Positions 8,312 to 16,893 of a stretch of DNA of 53,234 bases are shown one piece after another; positions within the stretch are counted from its first letter, which is position 1; each line of letters starts with the position of its first letter. The DNA comes from CALBTQ01 sp036725605. GTDB taxonomy: Bacteria; Lernaellota; Lernaellaia; Lernaellales; Lernaellaceae. Both the position numbers and the translations under genes were made by a program. The stretch lies in the NCBI GenBank assembly GCA_036725605.1, contig DAIMDW010000033.1, positions 1 to 53,234 on the forward strand. The letters run 5' to 3'. The notes under the pieces were generated by a model. The model saw only the letters and a program-made list of their open reading frames with translations, did no database searches and was not told the origin of the DNA.

Positions 8312-9226
8312 ATGCAAATCGTCGAGCAAAACGTCATGCCCGATGTCGCCACGGTTTATGTAGCCTGCGTGCGCGACGAAAAGGAGTCGTTGATCGAATT
8401 CGTCGACGGTTTGGATACGACTCAATCGCGCGAAGACAAGTGGATCATCAACGTTTCCACGCAAATCGGCTGTCCGGTCAATTGTCTGTTCTGCGACGCC
8501 GGCGGCGGTTTCCGGGGCAACCTCACCGCCGACGAAATGCTGGCGCAGGTGCATGCCGTGGCGCGGATGCATCCGGAGCTGGCGCCCGTTTGTCGCAAAT
8601 TGAAGGTGCATTTCGCGCGTATGGGCGAACCGTCGCTCAACGATGACGTGCTGGTCGCCATCGAACGTCTGCCCCGCGAATTGCCCGCGCCCGGCTTGTG
8701 GTGCTGCGTGCCCACCGTCGCCCCGGCCGGCCGCGACAACTGGTTTGCCCGCCTGGCGGAAATTCGTCACCGTCTCTACCCCGGGCGTTTTCAGTTGCAG
8801 CTTTCCGTCAATTCGACCGACGAGGCGCAGCGTCGTCGCTTGATGCCCATCGAACTGCTGACCATGGATCGACTGGCGATGTTCGGCCGCGATCATTTCC
8901 GCGACGGCGATCGCAAGATCGTGCTGAATTTCGCGCTCGCCGCCGATGTGGCGTTTTCTCCCCGGGCCGTTATCGAACGCTTCGATCCGGCTTGTTTCGC
9001 CGTCAAGCTGACGCCGCTCAATCCCACGGAAACCGGTGAGAACCACCGTCTGCAAACCGTGCTGCGCGAAAACGATCCGCATATAATCGAGGAAGCGGTG
9101 CAGCCGCTCGTCGCCGCCGGTTTCGAGACGATTCTGTCCATCGGCGACGAACGCGAAAACCGAGTCGGTTCCAACTGCGGGCAATCGGTGCGCCGCTACC
9201 TCGCCCGGACGCAACAGGCGAGTTGA
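8312..9226 (+). CDS. RlmN/Cfr-like radical SAM protein with altered catalytic Cys
   Basis: A 304-residue radical SAM protein clearly related to RlmN. It has CPVNCLFC (Cys54, 58, 61) for the [4Fe-4S] cluster, ARMGEPSLND matching the RlmN GMGEP-LN motif, and NCGQ (Cys289) matching the methyl-carrying Cys355 of E. coli RlmN. The second essential Cys (Cys118 in RlmN, seven residues before the cluster) is Asn47 here. The N-terminal RNA-binding region of true RlmN is also much reduced (about 45 residues before the cluster). It probably does not perform standard A2503 methylation, and its substrate is unknown. GGAGTGAAG precedes the ATG; the gap to the flavoprotein is two bases, so it is the third gene of one cassette. 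Confidence 0.82.
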   Translation: MQIVEQNVMPDVATVYVACVRDEKESLIEFVDGLDTTQSREDKWIINVSTQIGCPVNCLFCDAGGGFRGNLTADEMLAQVHAVARMHPELAPVCRKLKVHFARMGEPSLNDDVLVAIERLPRELPAPGLWCCVPTVAPAGRDNWFARLAEIRHRLYPGRFQLQLSVNSTDEAQRRRLMPIELLTMDRLAMFGRDHFRDGDRKIVLNFALAADVAFSPRAVIERFDPACFAVKLTPLNPTETGENHRLQTVLRENDPHIIEEAVQPLVAAGFETILSIGDERENRVGSNCGQSVRRYLARTQQAS

Positions 9227-9300
9227 TCCGACCTCACATCGTTTGGCTTCAACTCATGATTGCGGCACAATGACCCAACAATCAGCGGCGGAGCTTCGCA

Positions 9301-9699
9301 ATGACCTTCACCAAACTCGTGCCCTTCATCGCCACCGACAAGGTGGAGCAGTCCAAGGCGTTTTACACCACGCACTTCGGCTTTCGCGTGATCTTCGATT
9401 GCGGTTGGTACGTCACCGTGCAAAGCCCGGACGGCCGCGTGGAACTGGCCTTCATGGATCCGCGCGAAAAAGCGCAGCCCATGTTCGCCGGCAACGGCTT
9501 GAACTACGCGCTGGAGGCGGACGACGTCGACGGTCTCTACGCCGCGCTGGATAAAAACGCGGTCACCGTCACGCAGGAATTGCGCGACAATCCCTGGGGC
9601 GATCGCAGCTTCGCCGTGCTCGACCCCAACGGCATCCGGCTGTATTTCTACAAAGACATCGAACCGGCCGACGAATACAAAGACGCGTTCGTCGGTTAG
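9301..9699 (+). CDS. VOC-family (glyoxalase/bleomycin-resistance fold) protein
   Basis: A 132-residue single-domain vicinal-oxygen-chelate protein with two beta-alpha-beta-beta-beta modules: KLVPFIATDKVEQSKAFYTTHFGF, then LNYALEADDVDGLYAAL, ending in FAVLDPNGIRLYFYKDIEP. DPNG and the final Tyr-Phe-Tyr strand are typical of the family. Members include glyoxalase I, dioxygenases and antibiotic-binding proteins; the substrate cannot be assigned. It lies 74 bases after the radical SAM gene on the same strand and may be read from the same message. Its stop codon overlaps that of the convergent methyltransferase by four bases. Confidence 0.8.
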   Translation: MTFTKLVPFIATDKVEQSKAFYTTHFGFRVIFDCGWYVTVQSPDGRVELAFMDPREKAQPMFAGNGLNYALEADDVDGLYAALDKNAVTVTQELRDNPWGDRSFAVLDPNGIRLYFYKDIEPADEYKDAFVG

Positions 9700-10319
9700 C
9701 GCGACGCCGCCAGGTACGCCAGCGGAATCGCAGCCGGATAAATATCGATCGCCGCGCCGCCGAAACCGGCGTCATTGAACAACACAAGCAACGATTCTTT
9801 ATTGAAGCGATGATACGCCTTGAAGCCGAACAGGCTCATGAAGCGCGACACCACGTGACTGCGCAGCGTCTGCCCGTGCAGATAGGTCGGCGCGATCAAC
9901 TTGCCGCCGGGTTTGAGCACGCGGTGGATTTCCCGCAGCGCCTCTTGCGGCAGTTGCATGATGTGCAACGCGTTGGCGCACACGACCAGGTCGAAGGACT
10001 CGTCCGGGAAATTCAGCGCGCACGCGTCACCCTGCGTAAACTCGATGTTGCTCAAGCCGCGTTCGCCCGCCTTGCGCCGCGCCTCGGCCAGCATCGGTTC
10101 GGAAATGTCCGTCCCCTCGATCCGCCCGGCATGACCGGCCAACTCCAACGAAATGACTCCGGTGCCGCACGCCACTTCCAAGACGCGATCGCCCGGGCGA
10201 ATCTCTTTCGCAATCCGCTCGATGATCGCCGGATAATCCCGCGCCACGCGTTCCATGAACCGATCGTACTTTTTCGCGAATTTGTCCCAGAAATGCCGCT
10301 CTTCATCGATACGAGACAT
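9696..10319 (-). CDS. class I SAM-dependent methyltransferase (UbiE-type)
   Basis: A 207-residue Rossmann-fold methyltransferase. Motif I is VLEVACGTGVISLEL, motif II GTDISEPMLAEARRKA, then GDACALNFPDESFDLVVCANALHIM, and REIHRVLKPGGKL. This is the UbiE/Coq5-like Methyltransf_11 group that alkylates small molecules; the acceptor is unknown. AAGGAGGAG stands right before the ATG. A perfect 10-bp inverted repeat at 10331-10357 overlaps the upstream edge of the ribosome-binding site, so expression is probably controlled by a dimeric repressor. It lies downstream of hydE on the same strand but probably has its own promoter. Confidence 0.85.
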   Translation of the reverse strand: MSRIDEERHFWDKFAKKYDRFMERVARDYPAIIERIAKEIRPGDRVLEVACGTGVISLELAGHAGRIEGTDISEPMLAEARRKAGERGLSNIEFTQGDACALNFPDESFDLVVCANALHIMQLPQEALREIHRVLKPGGKLIAPTYLHGQTLRSHVVSRFMSLFGFKAYHRFNKESLLVLFNDAGFGGAAIDIYPAAIPLAYLAASR

Positions 10320-10330
10320 GGGGCTCCTCC

Positions 10331-10357
10331 TTAATGATACGGGCAGTGTATCATTAA
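10331..10357. promoter_or_regulatory. palindromic operator of methyltransferase gene
   Basis: TTAATGATAC and GTATCATTAA form perfect 10-bp arms around seven bases (gggcagt). It lies 12 bases upstream of the methyltransferase ATG and touches its ribosome-binding site. The geometry fits a repressor operator; a short mRNA hairpin that masks translation is an alternative. Confidence 0.6.
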
Positions 10358-10383
10358 GACACCCTTATTGAGAATAGGTTAAA

Positions 10384-11427
10384 TTATCGGTCGCCGCGAC
10401 CCGTGCCGACCCGCCGCCCGAGCGCGGCCAATTGGGCGTGCACCTTGCGGTTGGTTTCCTCGGCCGTTTCGTGCTTGGCGGCCTTGTTCGGATAAATCTC
10501 GTACAGCTCACGGTACTTGGGCGGCGTGAGGTTGGGCATGATCACGTTCGCGCCGCGCTCCAATCCGTGTACGCGGCCGTGCGCGGCGTCGATCGTCGCC
10601 AGCGCCGTCGTGCTGGGAATATGCGCTTGCGGGCAAACGATCCGCACCAGCGCGACGACCTTCGTGGCGGTCAGTTCGTCGCTGGACACCTGATCGGCCG
10701 GATCGATCTCCGGGCGAAACTCGCCCCGCCCCAACGGCGTTTCCGGATGCACCAGGAACGGCCCGACGCCCACCATGTCCATGTCGAACTCGCGCAAAAT
10801 TTCCACGTCGCGCGCCAGGGTGGCGAAGCTCTGACCGGGGATGCCGATCATCACGCCGCTGCCGGTTTGGTAGCCCAGCTCTTTGAGGCGGCGCAGGATG
10901 TCCATCCGGTTGCGCGTCTGGTTTGGCAGCGGCGGATGGATCTTCTCGTAGAGCGCGTCGTCCGAAGTTTCGAAACGCAGCAGGTAGCGGTCCGCGCCGG
11001 CCTCGCGCCACGCCACCAGGTCCTCGTCGGGCCGTTCGCCCAGGCTGAGGGTCACCGCCAGCGGCGTTTCGCTTTTGATGCGGCGGATGATCGCGGTCAG
11101 CCACTCGCGCCGGATGCCGTAATCCTCGCCCGCCTGCATGACCACCGTGCCGTAACCGTAATCCACCGCCAGGCGCGCGCAGGCCATGATTTCCTCTTCG
11201 TTCATCCGGTAGCGCGTGATCGTGCCGTTGGGCGCGCGAATGCCGCAATACAGACACGAGCGCGCGCAGATGTTGGAAAGCTCGATCAAGCCGCGCAGGT
11301 GCACCTGGTCGCCGACGTTCTCGCGCCGCACGCGATCGGCGACGGTCCACAGTTCGCTCAGTCGCGCCGGATCGGTTTCGCGCAGCCACGTTTCGATTTC
11401 ATGGCGGGGAATATTTCTATCGAGCAT
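10384..11427 (-). CDS. hydE: [FeFe]-hydrogenase maturase HydE (radical SAM)
   Basis: A 347-residue radical SAM enzyme. CARSCLYCGI is the CxxxCxxC cluster motif, followed by RYRMNEEEI, VVMQAGEDYG, LSLGERPDEDL and, near the end, NVIMPNLTPPKYRELYEIYPNKA, which is typical of HydE. HydE acts on the cysteine-bound Fe(CO)2CN synthon made by HydG while the di-iron part of the H-cluster is assembled. Its start overlaps the end of hydF by 11 bases. It is the last gene of the kinase-hydG-aspA-hydF-hydE unit. Confidence 0.95.
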   Translation of the reverse strand: MLDRNIPRHEIETWLRETDPARLSELWTVADRVRRENVGDQVHLRGLIELSNICARSCLYCGIRAPNGTITRYRMNEEEIMACARLAVDYGYGTVVMQAGEDYGIRREWLTAIIRRIKSETPLAVTLSLGERPDEDLVAWREAGADRYLLRFETSDDALYEKIHPPLPNQTRNRMDILRRLKELGYQTGSGVMIGIPGQSFATLARDVEILREFDMDMVGVGPFLVHPETPLGRGEFRPEIDPADQVSSDELTATKVVALVRIVCPQAHIPSTTALATIDAAHGRVHGLERGANVIMPNLTPPKYRELYEIYPNKAAKHETAEETNRKVHAQLAALGRRVGTGRGDR

Positions 11428-12660
11428 CGCGCCGCCCGACCAACGTTTGATAAACCTCCAGCGCGGCGGGGAACGGCGCGAGCGCGCGCTCGAAAATACC
11501 CAGGCTGTAGGCGATCACCAGACCGTAATTGGTGATCGGCACGCCCGCGCGTTTGCAGTGCAGCAGGCGCGAGAGCATCGCGCGGCGGTTCCACATGCAC
11601 GCGCCGCAGTGGATGACCAGCTTGTACTCGCTCAGGTCCTCGGGAAAATCGTGCCCCTGCACCGTGGTGAATTCGAGCTTGCCGCCCACGTACTGCGTCA
11701 GCCAGCGCGGGATCTTCACCCGGCCGATGTCCTCGCCGATCGGATGATGCGAGCACGCCTCGGCGATCAACACGCGATCGCCCGGGCGCAGATCGTCGAC
11801 CGCCAGCGCGCCTTCGGTCTGCGTCAGCAAATCGCCCTTGAAGCGCGAGAAGAGAATCGAAAAGCTGGTCATCGGGATCTCGCGCGGGGTGTCGGCCGCA
11901 ACCTTCAAAAACGCCTGCGAATCGGTGACGACCAGTTTCGGCGGCACGGTGAGACGTTCGAGCGCGGCGCGTAGTTCGCGTTCCTTGACCACCAGCGCGA
12001 AAGCGTCGGCGTCCAGCAGATCGCGGATCGACTGCACCTGCGGCAGAATCAGCCGGCCCTTGGGCGCCTCCTTGTCGATCGGCACGACCAGCACGGCCAT
12101 CTCGCCCGGCCCGACCAGGTCGCCCAGAATCGCCGGGTTGTTGACGAACTCGGCCGGCGCGTTATCCAGCAACGCCTGGCGGAAGTCGAGCACGCCCTCG
12201 CCGCGCGACGCCGTCGTTTTCACCACGGTGATTTCCAACGCCCGCAGATGATCCAGCGCTTCGGCCGCCGGCTCGACCAGATCGATTTTGTTGAACACGA
12301 CGATCACCGGAATGTCCAACTCGGTCAGTGCGACAAGAATTTTCTCCTCGAACTCGCCCCACGCGCCGTCGGTGACGATCACCCCCAGGTCGGTGCGATC
12401 GAACGCGCGGCGCGTTTTGGCCACGCGCAGCTCGCCGAGCGCGCCCACGTCGTCGATGCCCGCCGTGTCGATGAACAACACCGGGCCCAGCGGCAGCAAC
12501 TCCATCGGCTTTTCCACCGGGTCGGTGGTCGTGCCGGCGAACTCGGAAACGATGGACACCTGCTGGCGCGTCACCGCGTTGAGCAAACTCGACTTGCCCA
12601 CGTTGCGGCGGCCGAACAGGCCGATGTGCAGACGAAATCCTTTGGGTGTGGCCCGCGACA

Positions 12661-12661
<1 letters not shown>
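11417..12661 (-). CDS. hydF: [FeFe]-hydrogenase maturation GTPase/scaffold HydF
   Basis: A 414-residue protein. The N-terminal GTPase has P-loop GRRNVGKSS (about 18-26), the switch region GTTTDPV, DTAGIDD, and FNKIDL. The C-terminal scaffold has the cluster-binding pattern EACSHHP then VIHCGACMW, the conserved HydF Cys ligands. HydF receives the di-iron subcluster made with HydE/HydG and delivers it to apo-HydA. The ATG at 12661 has AAGGAG upstream and shares one base with the aspA stop (TGATG), so translation is coupled. Confidence 0.96.
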
Positions 12662-14079
<1,418 letters not shown>

Positions 14080-14094
14080 TGCCGCTCCGTCGGT

Positions 14095-15498
14095 TCAGCA
14101 GTATTGATCGCGTTCGCCGTCTTTGACCTTGGCGCGCAACACTTCGCTGCGCTTGCGCGGCAGTTCGTCCATCGTGGTCAGGAACTTCTCGATCGCCGCT
14201 TCGCCGATCGCCTTGGTTTCCGGCGCCGCGTAATCCTCGAGGTACTCGGTGAACGTCGAAATCGCGTTCGGGTCGCAGTGCGCCTTGATGTCGCCGGGCT
14301 TGGCCAGGTCCATGAAATCCTGCCCGGTGCGGCCCAGGCGGTAGCAGCCGGTGCAGAACGACGGAATGTAGCCCAGCGCGGCGATGTCGCGGATGACCTC
14401 GTCCAGCGAGCGGTGATCGCCCAGCGAGAACTGGCTGGCGTCGAGTTTTTCCTCCTCGGCATAACCGCCCGGATTCGTGCGGCTGCCCGCCGAGATTTGC
14501 GAGACGCCCAGCGCAAAGGTTTCGCGGCGGATGTTCGGCGTTTCGCGCGTGGACATGATGATGCCCGTGTACGGCACGGCCAGGCGGAGAATGGCCACGA
14601 TCTTGCGGAAGTCGACGTCCGACACCGCGTGCGGCGGATGCGAGGCGATGTCCGAACCGGTCGCCGGCTCCAGACGCGGCACGCTGATCGTGTGCGGGCC
14701 GACGCCGAATTTCTTCTCCAGATGGCGGATGTGCTGCATCAGCGCCAGGATCTCGAAGCGCCAATCGGCCAGGCCGAAAAGCACGCCGATGCCCACGTCG
14801 TCGATCTTCGCTTCCATCGCCCGGTCGACTGCCGTGATGCGCCAGTCGTAGTCGGTCTTCTTGCCGGCCACGTGCACCTGGCGGTAAATCTCACGGTGGT
14901 AGGTTTCCTGGAACAACTGGTAGGTGCCGATCTGCGCGGCTTTGAGTTGTTTGAATTCCTCGACCGTCAGCGGCGCGACGTTGACGTTCACCCGGCGGAT
15001 TTCCCCGTTGCCGCTCTTGGTGGCGTAGATCGTCTCGATCGCATCGATGATGTAATCGAAACCCCGCTTCGGATACGACTCGCCGGCCACCAGCAGAATG
15101 CGCTTGTGCCCTTCCTCGATCAACGAGAGCACTTCGCGACGGATTTCCTCCTGCGTGAGCGCGCGGCGTTTCACATCGGTGTTGCGGGCGCGAAACGCGC
15201 AGTACAGGCACTCGTTGCCGCACAGGTTGGAGATGTACAGCGGCGCGAACAGCACCAGCCGCCGCCCGTAGATGGTCTCCTTGGCCTGACGCGCGGTGGC
15301 GAACAACTCGCCCATCAACTCCGGATCGCTGATCGCGGCGAGGATGGCGATGTCGTCGGCGTCGAGCCCTTTGAGTTCCAGCGCCTTGGCCAGCACCTCG
15401 CGCACGTGCGTGGCGTCCTTGTCGGCGTGCTTGGCCAGCGTGGCGTTGATTTGCGCTTCGTCGATGAAGGCGGAAGATTCCGCGTGTGCGATTGCCAT
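14095..15498 (-). CDS. hydG: [FeFe]-hydrogenase maturase HydG (tyrosine lyase)
   Basis: A 467-residue radical SAM enzyme with the N-terminal CGNECLYC cluster motif and the C-terminal CTGC followed 22 residues later by Cys (CX2CX22C). That second site holds the dangler-iron cluster that distinguishes HydG from ThiH. HydG cleaves tyrosine to p-cresol, CO and cyanide and forms the Fe(CO)2CN precursor. Length and all key Cys residues are normal. The start follows GGAAGGGG and lies three bases after the kinase stop, so maturation genes and sensor kinase are one transcript. Confidence 0.96.
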   Translation of the reverse strand: MAIAHAESSAFIDEAQINATLAKHADKDATHVREVLAKALELKGLDADDIAILAAISDPELMGELFATARQAKETIYGRRLVLFAPLYISNLCGNECLYCAFRARNTDVKRRALTQEEIRREVLSLIEEGHKRILLVAGESYPKRGFDYIIDAIETIYATKSGNGEIRRVNVNVAPLTVEEFKQLKAAQIGTYQLFQETYHREIYRQVHVAGKKTDYDWRITAVDRAMEAKIDDVGIGVLFGLADWRFEILALMQHIRHLEKKFGVGPHTISVPRLEPATGSDIASHPPHAVSDVDFRKIVAILRLAVPYTGIIMSTRETPNIRRETFALGVSQISAGSRTNPGGYAEEEKLDASQFSLGDHRSLDEVIRDIAALGYIPSFCTGCYRLGRTGQDFMDLAKPGDIKAHCDPNAISTFTEYLEDYAAPETKAIGEAAIEKFLTTMDELPRKRSEVLRAKVKDGERDQYC

Positions 15499-15501
15499 GA
15501 T

Positions 15502-16812
15502 TTAAGACCCCTTCCTCTCTTTGACCGCCGCCGACAGCGTCCGAGGAATGGTGAAGGTGAATTCGGCCCAGCGGCCCGGCTCCGATTCGGCCGCGATGCG
15601 ACCGCCGTGCAGTTCGATGATGCGCCACGTGGTGTACAGACCGACCCCCGTTCCTTTTCTTTTTTTCAGCTCGGGGGTGTCCAGCCGCGAGAACTTGCGA
15701 AACAACCTGGCCTTCTGGCCCGCGGGAAAGCCCGGCCCGCGATTCCAGACCGCCACCCGCAACAGGTCGTTTTCCGCCGCCACGCGTACGCGAATCTCAC
15801 CGTGATCCTCGCCGTACTTGACGGCGTTGCTGAGCAGATTCACCAACACGATTTTCAACAAATTGACGTCGCCCTCGGCGGGGAGCGGCGTCGCCGTGAA
15901 GTCGCGCTGCAATTGTACCACTTTCTCTTCGACTTGGGGCTGTACGATGTCGATCGTCGGTTCGATCACCTCGGCGATGAAATCCTTGATCGGCGCGAAG
16001 TTCGGCTCCAGGCTGCCGCCCTCGATGCGCGCCAGATCCAGGTATTCGCGCACCAGCCCCAGCAGGTATTCGCCTTTGGCGACCATCCGCTCGATCTTGC
16101 GCCGCTGGTCGTCGGTCATTTCGCCCAGGTAGCCGCCGAGCATCATGTTCGCGTCGGTGACCAGCGAGGCGACCGGGCTTTTCAGCTCGTGGCTGACGAA
16201 TCCGAGCATTTCGGTGTAGGCGTCCATCGCCGCCTGCAATTGCTCGATGCGGTAGGCCTTCTCCACCGCCTGGCTCAGCCGCTCGGCGACGGCCAGATGC
16301 AACAGCACGTCCTGTTCACCGAACGCGTCGGGTTGGCGCGAACTGCGAAAGAGCAGCCCGACGTTGCGCCCGTCCACGACCAGCGGACAGGTCATGCTCG
16401 AACGCACGCCCTCTTTGCGGACGATCTTGGTCGAGGCGCTGTCCGGATGCGCGCGCAGGTACGCTTCCAGATCGCGGATGATGCGCACGCTTCCCTGCCC
16501 GATCACCTCGGCCAGCGAACTGCCCTGCAGCGTTTCCGCGTAGCCCTTGGTCAGCAGCAGCGGCTCGTAATCGGCCACGGCGTGATAGGCGCGCACGCGC
16601 CGGCCGTCCTCCTCGATGAACGACAGGCCGATGCGGTCGCAGGGGCACAGCGAGCGCGAGGCGGCGAACAGAAAGGAAAGCATCTCATCCAGCGATTGCC
16701 CGGCGGCGATCTTCCGGTTGATGGTCTCCAGCGCGGCCCGCTGCTCGTCGGTCAACTCGGCGCGCAGACGCTCGGGCGCCGGCGGGGTAATGAATAAAAC
16801 GTTGTCCTGCAT
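15502..16812 (-). CDS. cytosolic GAF-domain sensor histidine kinase
   Basis: About 436 residues with no membrane segment. A GAF sensor domain (about 25-185; GQSLDEMLSFLF, CPLVVDGRNVGLLF) precedes a HisKA domain with FVSHELKSPVASL (phospho-acceptor His near 208) and a HATPase with NLLSNAVKYGE, GPGFP and GTGVGLYTTWRI. An upstream ATG (16842) lies inside the hydA terminator stem, so I take the start at 16812. It opens the maturation operon, three bases before hydG. A single-domain receiver opens the hydCBA operon on the same strand; these are the likely partners in a two-component system tuning hydrogenase synthesis or activity. The GAF ligand is unknown. Confidence 0.87.
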   Translation of the reverse strand: MQDNVLFITPPAPERLRAELTDEQRAALETINRKIAAGQSLDEMLSFLFAASRSLCPCDRIGLSFIEEDGRRVRAYHAVADYEPLLLTKGYAETLQGSSLAEVIGQGSVRIIRDLEAYLRAHPDSASTKIVRKEGVRSSMTCPLVVDGRNVGLLFRSSRQPDAFGEQDVLLHLAVAERLSQAVEKAYRIEQLQAAMDAYTEMLGFVSHELKSPVASLVTDANMMLGGYLGEMTDDQRRKIERMVAKGEYLLGLVREYLDLARIEGGSLEPNFAPIKDFIAEVIEPTIDIVQPQVEEKVVQLQRDFTATPLPAEGDVNLLKIVLVNLLSNAVKYGEDHGEIRVRVAAENDLLRVAVWNRGPGFPAGQKARLFRKFSRLDTPELKKRKGTGVGLYTTWRIIELHGGRIAAESEPGRWAEFTFTIPRTLSAAVKERKGS

Positions 16813-16820
16813 GCCCTCAC

Positions 16821-16874
16821 CACAAAAAGAAAACGGCGGCATCGTCCTTATATATAGGAACGGATGCCGCCGTT
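16821..16874 (-). terminator. intrinsic terminator after hydA
   Basis: Perfect 12-bp arms AACGGCGGCATC (16832-16843) and GATGCCGCCGTT (16863-16874), with extra TCCT/AGGA pairing in the loop. On the minus strand TTC and five T follow. It ends the receiver-hydCBA transcript just before the histidine kinase gene. Confidence 0.85.
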
Positions 16875-16893
16875 AGCAAGCCGTAACAGTACG

